The translations under genes and the position numbers were made by a program. A model generated the notes under the pieces. The model ran no database searches. It was not told the origin of the DNA and saw nothing but the letters and a program-made list of their open reading frames with translations. From contig CAJSYZ010000001.1 of the NCBI GenBank assembly GCA_910574455.1, forward strand, positions 1,657,424-1,721,423: 64,000 bases of DNA. The letters are read 5' to 3'. Of this stretch, positions 1 to 9,817 are shown in pieces (the stretch's first letter is position 1; each line of letters begins with the position of its first letter). This DNA comes from Trichaptum fuscoviolaceum (Eukaryota; Basidiomycota; Agaricomycetes; Hymenochaetales; Trichaptaceae).

Positions 1-435
1 CGGCAAAAAGGGATTTGCAGGAATGAGAGTTGCCCGTGTTATGCTTCTATTTTCCTTCACCGACAAAGTGGAACGTCACGAATGTGTGCTCTCGTCCAGT
101 TTTACAAATGCGTTGGAGACTCGCCTGACCCAAAAACAAGTATGTGGATAGTCGAACCAGAGTACGAGTTCACGACCCCTACCTCTCAATCTGTCGCAAG
201 TGGTCCTCAACAGAGTGCCAGTGGCAGAGCCACCTACCGCTCTAAGAGTTCGAAGTTTACCGTGATAGCTCTAGGGGATATCTTTCGGTTAGCTCACCTC
301 CTTGGGGTCCCGAAGGGTGATGAATCTCCTCCGAAATCATTGGAACCGGAAGGCTCCTTGGACTTTTACGATAAGTTTTATGTTAACAGATTCGCTGATA
401 TGCACATGCATGAAACATTATACAAAGCCAGATAA
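1..435 (+). pseudogene. C-terminal remnant of a Plavaka-like (CMC-type) DNA transposase
   Basis: The fragment runs off the left edge and ends at a TAA at 433-435. Its tail holds an IFRLAHLL block followed by SLDFYDKFYVNRFADMHMHE, the arrangement I know from the C-terminus of Plavaka-type transposases of agaricomycetes (D-S-hydrophobic-Y-F-V-N-x-Y-x-D-x-H-x-H-E). The frame is broken. Positions 2-85 read in frame 2 (KKGFAGMRVARVMLLFSF...), but from about 86 the protein continues in frame 1 (CALVQFYKCVGDSPDP...MWIVEPE). The switch sits in a TGTGTG run at 83-88 and is explained by a 2-bp slippage gain. The element is therefore dead here, and its 5' part lies outside the window. Family assignment rests on recalled motif shape; a hat-like or KDZ-type transposase is less likely. 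Confidence 0.55.
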
Positions 436-2330
436 CTTGAATAGAGTTAAATCCTATTTCTAGGCGTTAGCATGCCTGTGAGTATGTTGGCATATATGAC
501 TATATAATTTGTACCTTGAGAGAGCACGGCAAGGGCATGTCAAATATGATTTCAATGATTAGTATTCAAGTTGTGATGAGGTCATGGCGGTGTACCCTCC
601 AAAATCCGAACTTGAAGTTATCCTTGACGAGGAGTCGGCGTTAGAAAACACTGGCAGTGGCACGCCGAGTCCGACTCCGAGTCGGGTTGGCACAGTACCA
701 CTGGCAGTGGCACCATGACTAATTTGATTTGATGTATTATTCCATTATAGTGACCGCAGGCCCTTAAGTAGGGCCTATCATGATGATGGCGCACTTAGAA
801 TACATTGTAATTTAACACTACTGTAACTTGAATGTAATTGTAGAACTTGAAAGCGCAGAATAATTTTAACAAACAAGAAAAAGTGCAAAGGGTATGATCA
901 GATTGAGATATGCCGAATGACGGTATTGTGAGGCGAAGTGTTGCTTGAAAGACTCTCAGAGGGGAGTGCATACAGTTACAGGAATTGTTCAAGTGTTGAT
1001 ACAATATGTTGGTGATGGTTTTTATACAGTGCTCCGAGTCCGAGTCGATGGGGGGAACCGCTTTCGAGAATCCGAGAATCCGAGTCGGAGGCGTTCCGAG
1101 TGTATACTATTAGTAAATAAACTGATAGTACTAGTCGTAGTAAAAAAACGGGCCGAGCTTTCAAATTGCCGGCACTCCGAGTCAGGCTCAGGCTCACGCA
1201 ATTCCGGAACTTGAACACAGTGCCCTTCCTTTGAGCGGGAGAGAGAGAAAAAGCGAGGAATAAGTAGAAAAAGCCGGGTTCATTGAGTCGCGATGGCCGG
1301 GAACAGGTGGGGAAAGCGTTGTCCTTGATGTAGTGCAGGACTAGGTCATGCCTGGTACCCTTGCCCAGGGTTGATCTCAATGTGAAGGGTTTATTTTTGA
1401 GTGACGTTTGGAGTGCTCCGAGTCGGCGGGTGTCTGCGTACACACTGGCAATCGACACTGGCACGTGAAGAGATAATGGGAGACCGGATCCGGAACTTGG
1501 CAATTGAAACAGAGAGGAGAGTCAGTGCACAATATGCGGGCCACGTGAGTATTGAGTGGTGTGTATCCCGTCCGGAGTTGTGTGATGATCACACACTCGT
1601 TCCGGCTCCGATCCTTGCAGATTCTGCGAACTGCCCGAGACGGTGCAGTGAGGTCAACGGCGCGCAGTTTCTTCCCACTCTTCAATCTGATCCACTCCGT
1701 CTTCCAGCGCAAGGAGGATTGGAGTTTCCGGTCTGCAACATCGGGATGCTTCAGGCGTCCAACCTATCTCGAGTCGGAGAATTGTGCCGCGATTTCGGCT
1801 TTTGCGTCCACTCAGGCTTGTTCGCCGTTCGCGGCCATGTCTTCGTGGCTCGGTACCCAGTGAATAGTGATTGCCAGAGTGGTTCATTGCTCAGGCTGCC
1901 GAAGTCGCTGGATTTCTGCCCAGAACGTTCTGAGTAAGTGCTGGCCCGGCTGTGCTTTGGGTGTGTGGATGACTTGAAGGCCAGGCGACTTTCCTTATAT
2001 GTCTCACTGGCAGTGCTGTGGCGGCGTGTCTACTACACGCAGACATACTACTTACTCAGCCTACTAGTAGTAGCCTGGTCTGGGTACGTTACGAAAATAG
2101 CTAATACTAGTACCGCAGCCACTCAGGCTGCAACTACTCTATAAAGTATGACTTGAAGAAGCTTCAATGCCAGGTCCTCGCCCTTTGCCCTCCTCGTCCT
2201 CGCTCATTCATCTGAAAAGTAGTATGTCCTTTCCTCCCGTGTCACTATCCTTCCCGCATTCAACTATTGTCTGCTCTCCCATTCCCCTTATTATTACTGA
2301 CTATCTCTTGCAGCTTTTATTCACAATACG
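436..2330. repeat. Intergenic block built from short near-palindromic words
   Basis: I see no convincing gene here. The block is rich in recurring short words: ACTTGAAGT (610-618), ACTGGCAGT (650-658, 700-708, 2006-2014), ACTCCGAGT (674-682, 1174-1182) and ACTAGTAGT (2063-2071), plus many half-words (CTTGAA, CCGAGTC, CTCAGGCT, AGTAGT). Open frames in this stretch lack homology that I recognise and mostly start at non-ATG codons. The open frame of about 178 codons at 1401-1937 is built partly of such words and is not supported as a gene. Confidence 0.75.
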
Positions 2331-4513
2331 ATGAATCCGGGCAACCGAGACCGGATGAAGCGTCCGAGTCGTCCCGGCGGCTCACTGGCACAGCAAGTCA
2401 ATGCCAGCCTCAGGCTGCCAAGTGGCAGCTCTTTGAATTTGGAAGTGAGTTATGTCTTGGCGTCTTATACTACAATTTCAAATTTGTTATCTCACATCCA
2501 ACTTGGACTTGAAGTCATCGCCGGTGGGCCGGGCTCAGGTACTAGTATGTACTGCTGTTTAATTGAAATTTTCACCATGCTGAATGTCACCGATCCCCCA
2601 TTTACCTCAATTAGCCATTTAGAAGGCCAGTGGCGACACTGAACTCCGAGTCGAGTTTTTATACCTGTCAGTATTATATCGGGATTCGGTCCAACCCTCC
2701 TCTAGTTGGCAGATCGAACCATGATCGGCGGCGAAAAGAGGACCATCAACATCGGGGAAAAGAAAAGTTCTTGAACGTCCTCGACAACGACTGCCCTCTG
2801 ATCGGGCAATGGCCCGTTTTGCTACCTATATTTGAAGACGCTTTTGATCGCTTTCACGTCAGGCATACCGTGACATGCATAGATATATGCAAGATTGGAT
2901 ATCATAAAGACGGGAAGGGGGAAGACGGGAGGTCAGATCCTGTTGTCGTGTGGATTGGAGTAATACCGTCCGAGTTGGAGGTGCTTATGCCCTCCGACTA
3001 CGAGAGGCCTGTTGGTGATGTTTATTGTGAATGCGCCGACGCGATTAGAAGCTCCATTCGCAAGCGCTGGACATTCAAGTTATCAGGGCGGTTCGAGGTA
3101 GAATTTCGCGAGGCGATAGAATTTCGTCATGTCGACACCGACGAACAAGCTGATCATGATGCAGACCCCCTGGTCTATATGGCTATAAACCAAATCCCAC
3201 CTGAGACGTATGTCCCTGTACCTGATGTTGAACGACCGAATCCCGAACCTCAACCGAACGCTGCACCTCTCAGGGAAGTGGATGACGAAGTTTGGGGTCA
3301 GCTCGTCCTCATGCTGCCACCCGTTCCTGACCCCTCACAATCTGATCTGGGATCATTCATGCAACGGATGTTGCACAAGGTCCAGACCACTGTCTCACAC
3401 GCTATATCGGTGCAACCAGGCGTTGCTGTCAGCCCCCGAGGAAAGCGATCGTACGGAACTCTGGGACTTGTTGTGCAGATTCCAGTTCAGTCGGAAGGAC
3501 AGGAAGCCAGGCTTCTATCGCACTTCATAACGTGTCGTCATGTATTGCTTCCAGACACCATCTCACATATCGACAATAGAGTCGAGAACGCCACCGCCTA
3601 CAACTTGAAACGCGTGCAAATTGCACCTACGATCCACTACGATTATGTTTACAAATCGTACCTGAGTTCGGTGGAGGAGGAACTTCTAGAGAAATTGTTA
3701 CGCCATGCACAGACCCGGGTTGACTACGTACAGGCTATAGCAGACGTGCAACTTGAACAAGTAATGAGCGAACTGAACAACTTCAAAACTCAGCTTCAGA
3801 CATGGCATGCGGATACTAGTGACAACTCAAACACCCTGGTCATCGGCGCAGTAGTCTATTCGCCTTCACCAAGGCGCGAGAACTACCGAAGCATGTACGA
3901 CCGCGATATTGCTGTCGTCCAGCTGTGCCATACCGTAATGGCTAACACAGTGGTCCCATACTATAACGTTTTGAACTTCGGTATCTACGCGCAGGACAAC
4001 ACTATTTTGAACAGGATACGAACATTTTTCAATGAGCAACATGAGTTATATCCCGAAAATAACTCGTTGCCTATCAGGGCCGATATCATCCCGAGCGCTG
4101 AGATGAATGTTTCGATCCCAGTTATAAAAGCTGGTGCTTCCACCGGTGTGACAGTCGGCATGGCCAACCCTATGGAGGCAATCTCCTTCGTCCGCGTCAA
4201 TGTGTGCTATCGCAACAACCGTCCCACATACATTCTCACGTATGACCAACACCTGTACTGGACCGTGTATTCGCCGCTATCGGACGTCTTCTCGACAGCA
4301 GGTGATTCTGGAGCTGTCGTCGCTGACTTACGAGGACGGTGGGGAGGTCTCGTCGCATCTGGGGTCGGGGTTGATGAAGATCGACTCGACATAACATATA
4401 CAATCCCTGCTTTCGCAATCCTCGAGCAACTCTATAATGAGGCTGAATTCCCCAGAATTATAATACCTCAGGCTCAGGCTGACACTGACCCGGACTTGGA
4501 CCCGCAGCCTTGA
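2331..4513 (+). CDS. Header-domain protein with trypsin-like serine peptidase domain (copy 1)
   Basis: My model has three exons, 2331-2444, 2515-2538 and 2615-4513, all joined in phase 0, giving about 678 residues from an ATG at 2331. The 5' exons are the least certain part. The middle is a header module seen in many agaricomycete hypothetical proteins (CIDICKIGYHKDGKG, then VVVWIGVIPSELE), encoded near 2774-3114. It is followed by a trypsin-fold domain with a plausible complete triad: His in TCRHVL (codon 3539-3541), Asp in DRDIAVVQL (3905-3907) and Ser in TAGDSGAVV (4307-4309). An insertion rich in charged helix lies between His and Asp, and the family motif AGASTGVTVG precedes the Ser. The last residues (QAQADTDPD...) and the TGA stop lie in repeat-word DNA. 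No signal peptide is visible. The substrate is unknown. Confidence 0.7.
2774..3114 (+). repeat. Header module, copy 1 of a nearly identical duplication
   Basis: This stretch matches 6327-6662 almost base for base. I see two substitutions at the left edge, one extra T in the other copy, and six extra bases (TTCAAG, within 3073-3081) in this copy. Sequence on both sides of the duplicated module is unrelated or strongly diverged at DNA level. Confidence 0.95.
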
Positions 4514-5062
4514 AGTTGACAGCGAGAGCAAGTCCGAATCGACGTTGCCTATCTATTTTTTCCCCTTCACTTGTCCATCTCTCCACTAGCATACTGGTTT
4601 TGTTGGTTTTATTGCGTGCCCTTACTTAGTAGTTGCAAATTGTGATACAAAAATATCATGATGTTCCAAAGCTGTTACAACTTCAATCTTGCAGATCAAA
4701 CCTTGAAATGGGTAAAGTTCTAGTTCAAGTAGAGCTCCAATTGTTGAACGTAAAGTCAGATTGGGCATAGTGACTTATAACGTGAACTTGAAGGCATCTA
4801 AATCGTACTCAGCCTAAGTAGTATCACAGCCTCCTGAGTGATTGCCAGTGCTATCTTCGACCCGGAGTCGCAACTCCGACTCGGAGTCGGAGTCACTGGA
4901 CTCCGAGTCGTCACTGGCACTCCCAGGCACTCCCAGCCTCTGAGGCTCAGGCTGCCACTGAGTGCCGGCGTGGCAACTTGAACACTACTAATATAAGAGC
5001 GCCGCCAGTGTCTTCCACTGGCACCCCCACCCTCTCAGGCTTCCCACTATCAGTTGGTAACA
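4514..5062. repeat. Dense word cluster between the two peptidase genes
   Basis: This spacer separates copy 1 from copy 2 and should hold the promoter of copy 2. Positions about 4855-5035 are almost wholly made of the short words: CCGACTCGGAGTCGGAGTC, ACTCCGAGT (4900-4908), CACTGGCA, CTGAGGCTCAGGCTG, AACTTGAAC and CCACTGGCAC. A weak TATA-like stretch (ATATAAGAG) lies near 4990, about 70 bp before the ATG at 5063. No gene is visible. Confidence 0.7.
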
Positions 5063-8000
5063 ATGTCGGATGTCGTGCAACTTGAATTTGACGTATGCCC
5101 TTCTTTCAAAGTTCATATATTGGCTACCTATCCGTATTTACCTGTTGCTCTCAACTCGAAGGCAAAGATAGTACCACTCCGACGCGATGCCACTGGCAGT
5201 GACGGCGCACAGGCTGACTCCCACTCACTGGCAGGATGGCAGTCGGAAATTTACAAACTAATATACAATGTGTGTTTTGTACTATGCCACAAGAATTGTT
5301 TGGTGGCCTCTTACTAAGTTATACTGACATTCTGCCTTTCGCTTCTGCTCAAGCTTTCCAACCTTACTCCTGACAAGAGAGACTTCATCCAACAATTGAT
5401 GCAGCCAAACTTACCGACTAGTAGCAACAACAATTCAAACGCCGAACTTGAAGTAAAATGTCTTGATATTTCTTTTAATCTGCCATGATGTTGATGTGTT
5501 CCCCCTTCTTACTTGTTTCAACACTGCCTGACATCAAGATAACGTTTGTTTACGATGGCAAAAAAGTTAACAACCGAGTATGTCCTGTTCTCATTCTCCC
5601 TGTTCCATCTCTATCTCACTGGCAAGCAGGATTCTGCCGATGCTGCGGTTGCCTCGCCAGTTCGCGAAACGCAATTGTCAAAGATTGATGACAGCGTAAA
5701 CGTATGTCGTGCTACTTTTGTTTGTTATCATGCATAATGAATTCTCATCGTCTCATCTAAAGACGTCCAATGCGCCTCCAGTAGACAGTAAGCAGAAGTT
5801 GCCGCCACGAGTGACACAAGAGACGTCCTCGGGAGTGAAACAACTCAGCCTGAGTTCCGGTATCGCTACAAGCAAGGAAGACTCTCAGGCTACCGATACT
5901 GCGGTGGCCGCGCCAGTTCGCAAAACGCAATTGTCGAAGATTGGTGACATCGTAGATGTATGTTGTGCTATGTCATTTGCTTTTTCCCCAGCCATGCTGA
6001 TTTGTTACCGTTTCCCCTTCTGCCTCCATTAGACGTTCAATGGACCCCCAGTACATGGTGTATGGCCGGTACCTCTACCGCCGCCACTGGCAGTGACACA
6101 GAAGACAATCCCGGATACGACCCTTCTCACAGACAGTTCTAATATCATATCATTGGAAGCGAAAAAACCTGTGAAGACTCGGAGGATTTGGGATCTGAAG
6201 GATCATCTCAATTATTACTGGGGATGTCCGACCAACGCTGTTCCTGTCGGGCGTAGTGGATTTTTTGTGGGACGCCAGGGGAACATTCCGGGACCGCATA
6301 AGCGCGAGAAAGCGATGAAGCACATAAACGTCCTTGACAACAACTGCCCTCTGATCGGGCAATGGCCCGTTTTGCTACCTATATTTTGAAGACGCTTTTG
6401 ATCGCTTTCACGTCAGGCATACCGTGACATGCATAGATATATGCAAGATTGGATATCATAAAGACGGGAAGGGGGAAGACGGGAGGTCAGATCCTGTTGT
6501 CGTGTGGATTGGAGTAATACCGTCCGAGTTGGAGGTGCTTATGCCCTCCGACTACGAGAGGCCTGTTGGTGATGTTTATTGTGAATGCGCCGACGCGATT
6601 AGAAGCTCCATTCGCAAGCGCTGGACATTATCAGGGCGGTTCGAGGTAGAATTTCGCGAGGCCATTCCTCAGTCCTGTTCCGCAAGTGGGGTGATACCAA
6701 CCCCTAATCCCCTGGACGACGGAAAACCTCTCGAACACGAACAACTACCTGGCCCCGTACCAGCACCTGGACAATCACATGTAGTCGATGGCCTTGCCGC
6801 TCCCGCGTCTGGGTTCGGAAGTCTCGGCCAAGAAACCAAGGACCCGACAGAGAACGTTTCCTTACCTTGTTTTCGACCACTGGCACCTGATACCATAATT
6901 CCGGACAGCACGGCTCTCGTCCTTCCGCCCGATAAACTATTGATTGGAGACCCCAGTAAACCCAGATCTCCTGAATCTATAATTAAGTCTCTAGAGGCAT
7001 ACACTTCAACCCTTCGAGGAACAAGCATAGGAGTTAGTGGTCAGGACACTTTCAGTACATGGGGTCCCATCATCAAATTTCAGGGGTTGGATAAACTGTT
7101 CAGTTTGATTAACGGACATGCTATATTTTCCGCCTCTAGTGAAACTACCATCAACGAACTAGTGGACGCCGTTGAAAACCCAGCTGACGAGGACCAGCGT
7201 GTATCAGACGTCGAGGACAAGCGTGAACTATATCTAGTCCATATTCTACCTGATGCCTACCGTTCCTTTATCGACAACGAATTCTGTCGAGCGTTAAATG
7301 AGCTTGGAAGACAAAGGCAGAGATGCAAAGAACGACTTGACAAACTGGAATTGATCTCGAAGGATTTACAAGCAGATGGTAGCGGAAGCATCGCAGTCCC
7401 AAGCGCTAAGTATGCTCCTTATGGTGGAATGACAATCAACATTTCCCAAGAAATCGAAATAGCCTCTGCGCTCTCCAAATCTACCACTAAAGCAATGGGG
7501 GACTATCGCGAAATCCATCGGAAGGTTTACGAAAATTTCAACCTACTCGAACCTAATGGGACTCGCGCTGGGACCATTGGCTATGTTGGCTATTCGCATT
7601 CAGGCTCGCAGACCTGTGCCGAGATTGGGCATGAATTCGGTTTCAATTCTGAGTTTGCCCTCGTGCAGCTGTTCGACAAGAAAGTCAACGAAACGAACTT
7701 TCAGTGTAATGTCATTCACTTCGGGCAGCATCCTGAGACCAACATCGAGTGTATTCGGTCGGCCTATGGAAAAGCAAAGGTTCCGTACCCTACGAATGAA
7801 CGTCTCGAAATCAAGTCAGGGTATATCGAAAGGTCGGATCAATTCAATCATGAGATTGCGGTGTTAAAGGCTGGTGCTACCACTGGTGTAACAGTTGGAT
7901 ATGCGAACCCGATGGAGTCTGCGATCTACGCAGTCATAAATAGGACACTCGGCGGCAACCCGACGAATCCGCCACTGGCAAAGTTGAAAAAAGGAGCTGC

Positions 8001-8253
8001 ACGCCTTGTCTGGAATATACCTTCAAAATACGACTACTGTTTCGCAAAAAGTGGTGATTCTGGTTCTCTGATTGCTACCTTGGACGGCAAATGGGGCGGA
8101 ATAATTACCGAAACTTGTGTCAAGGGTCTTCAAGTTAGCACAGGTGCTGACAACGGCGATTTCACCTACGCGCTCCCAGCATTCGCTATTGATGAGATGC
8201 TTACCTATGCCAAATTTCCGCCGATCGTTGTACCAACGACACGCAAGGACTGA
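5063..8253 (+). CDS. Header plus trypsin-like peptidase paralogue (copy 2), frameshifted
   Basis: Six exons can be followed, all phase 0: 5063-5269, 5354-5452, 5539-5577, 5627-5701, 5763-5957 and 6033 onward. The last exon meets a TGA at 6387-6389 because an extra T in a TTTT run (6384-6387) breaks the header module. The frame then continues to 8253. The protease half keeps a His in LINGHAIF (7117-7119) and GDSGSLI with its Ser (codon 8059-8061). However, the position matching the catalytic Asp is Glu (7651-7653, SEFALVQL), so activity is doubtful. AGATTGVTVG is conserved. Exon 4 and the end of exon 5 are tandem copies of one another. Either this is a young pseudogene, or the homopolymer is a sequencing error and the protein is whole. 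Confidence 0.65.
6327..6662 (+). repeat. Header module, copy 2 of a nearly identical duplication
   Basis: This is the partner of 2774-3114. It lacks the TTCAAG hexamer of copy 1 and carries one extra T at 6384-6387 that shifts the frame. The lengths, 336 against 341 bp, agree exactly with one +6 and one -1 difference. Confidence 0.95.
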
Positions 8254-9817
8254 CTCTGAACAATGTATCTTTACTTTGTTAATCTGTCTTTCTTCCGCAT
8301 TCCTCCACTACTATTCTTACTAGTTTCATGCTTTTCTGCTTTTGTTGTGTGTTGTTGTACGCTAGTACTAATGGAATATCTGTTGCGAACTTGAGTATTG
8401 AGCCTGAACGACTCTTGTAGTAGCACTACTATTCTTAGTAGCAGTTTCAAACTGAGTCACTGGCACGCCACCACTCAGATAGTAGTAGCCTGCCAGTGAG
8501 TACTCTACGTAGTACTACTACTCGCTTCAAGAAGAGGACACTCAGCCTGAGGCTGACACTAGTACTACTACTACTACTACTACTAGTAGTAGTACTACTT
8601 CTAAATCTGCAACTCTGCTGCCTGAAATGTTAAACTCGAACTTCGAACCCTCAGGCTCTCGCCACCGCTGTGACTGGCTCCTGACGACGCGATCCAGGAG
8701 CCTGAGTCCCACCTGCAGTTGTGGTCATTGTGTCTGGCGCTTGTTACGACCGTCGGGAATTGTAGCGGGAAACAGTTTCGGGAAACTGGAATTCGCAACA
8801 AGAACCCGCGTTCGGGAATCTGGATTCGCGACTGGGAACGAGCGTGGGAATTCAGGCGGGAAACGCGCGGGATTCTATCAGGCGCGTCGCGGGATTCTCA
8901 AGGCCAGCTAGGACTCTTCACTGCTTTGAACGTCAAGTAAGCGGATCCCTAAGGAAGCACTCCACAAGTAAGTATTGCGCAACTAACTACACAGGAGAAA
9001 AGAGAGAGATCGCACCTAAGGAAGCACTCCACAAGAGGTCAAAAGTGGGGTGCTCCTTACGATGCCTACAGCTATTTATCTACTTCGTAAAGACTGTATA
9101 GTTAATCTACGCTAAGTGTCCTTGCGCAATGTGCACCTATCTACTACAAACGATACATGCTACGACCGCACTGCTAGGCATGTCTATCCCGTCTCTCCAG
9201 ATGGCTACGGCCTGTCCGTGGACGTCAGCGTCCGGTCTGGGGCCGCGACTAGCCAGACTAGGTATGCCAGACTGTTGCAGGTCGTCACCTTGAGGTACTA
9301 ACGGATTAATGAGCGTATGTTGATAAGTGAATGTACGTGTGCCGTGGCGGGTCGTCGTAAATGAGTGTGTGTATGCGTGCATGGTTGCCGGGACGGTGGT
9401 GCGGGGTAAGTCACGTGAGCATGGGATCGTGCGATTCGGGAATGAGGTTTCGCGCGGGGAATCCAATGGCGGGATTCTCCCCGCGGGTTTGTCTGCTCAT
9501 GTCGGGATCCTTGGCGGGAAAGTGCGGGAAATGAGAAAAGGAGCCCGGGATCTCGACAGCGCTGCGGCCTTACTACTAACAGTGTCACACCTGTATCGTC
9601 GTCTCTGGCAGCTGGCACTCAAGCACACCGGTATCAGGAGTTAGGTCAAGAACTTGAAGAACAACAAGAAGTCTCGGACGACCCAGGTTGCTCGCACCAG
9701 TACCATACTACTCATACTACACTGGCACAGGACCGAGGTAGACCCACGCGGGTTGACTCCAGACGTACTCGCAGCCCGAGACGTAGCCTGAGGTCTTCCG
9801 AGGTTCCAAACAACATC
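8254..9817. repeat. Repeat-rich spacer with ACT array, GGGAA-word islands and a 21-bp direct repeat
   Basis: No gene is supported. At 8540-8600 there is GCCTGAGGC (8545-8553) followed by an ACT/AGT array with ACTAGTAGT at 8582-8590. At about 8745-8905 and 9425-9555 a different vocabulary takes over (CGGGAA, GGGATTC, GGAATTC, GCGGGAAA). A perfect 21-bp direct repeat beginning CCTAAGGAAGCACTC lies at 8948-8968 and 9015-9035. Short open frames here are low-complexity and not credible. Confidence 0.7.

Noticed and set aside
1401..1937. 178-codon plus-strand open frame
   Set aside because: It lies in word-rich DNA, has opposing frames of similar length, and shows no recognisable domain or splice partners.
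600..5100. The clustered short repeats as a CRISPR array
   Set aside because: Units are 6-11 bp, with irregular spacing and mixed orientation, in a eukaryotic genome; there are no repeat-spacer units and no cas genes.
7100..7130. Loss of the catalytic His in peptidase copy 2
   Set aside because: On closer alignment LINGHAIF supplies a His at the expected place, so only the Asp appears changed.
8720..9600. A bounded hAT element around the GGGAA islands
   Set aside because: Candidate ends (TGTTACG, CTGTTAG) do not match well and no target duplication was found.
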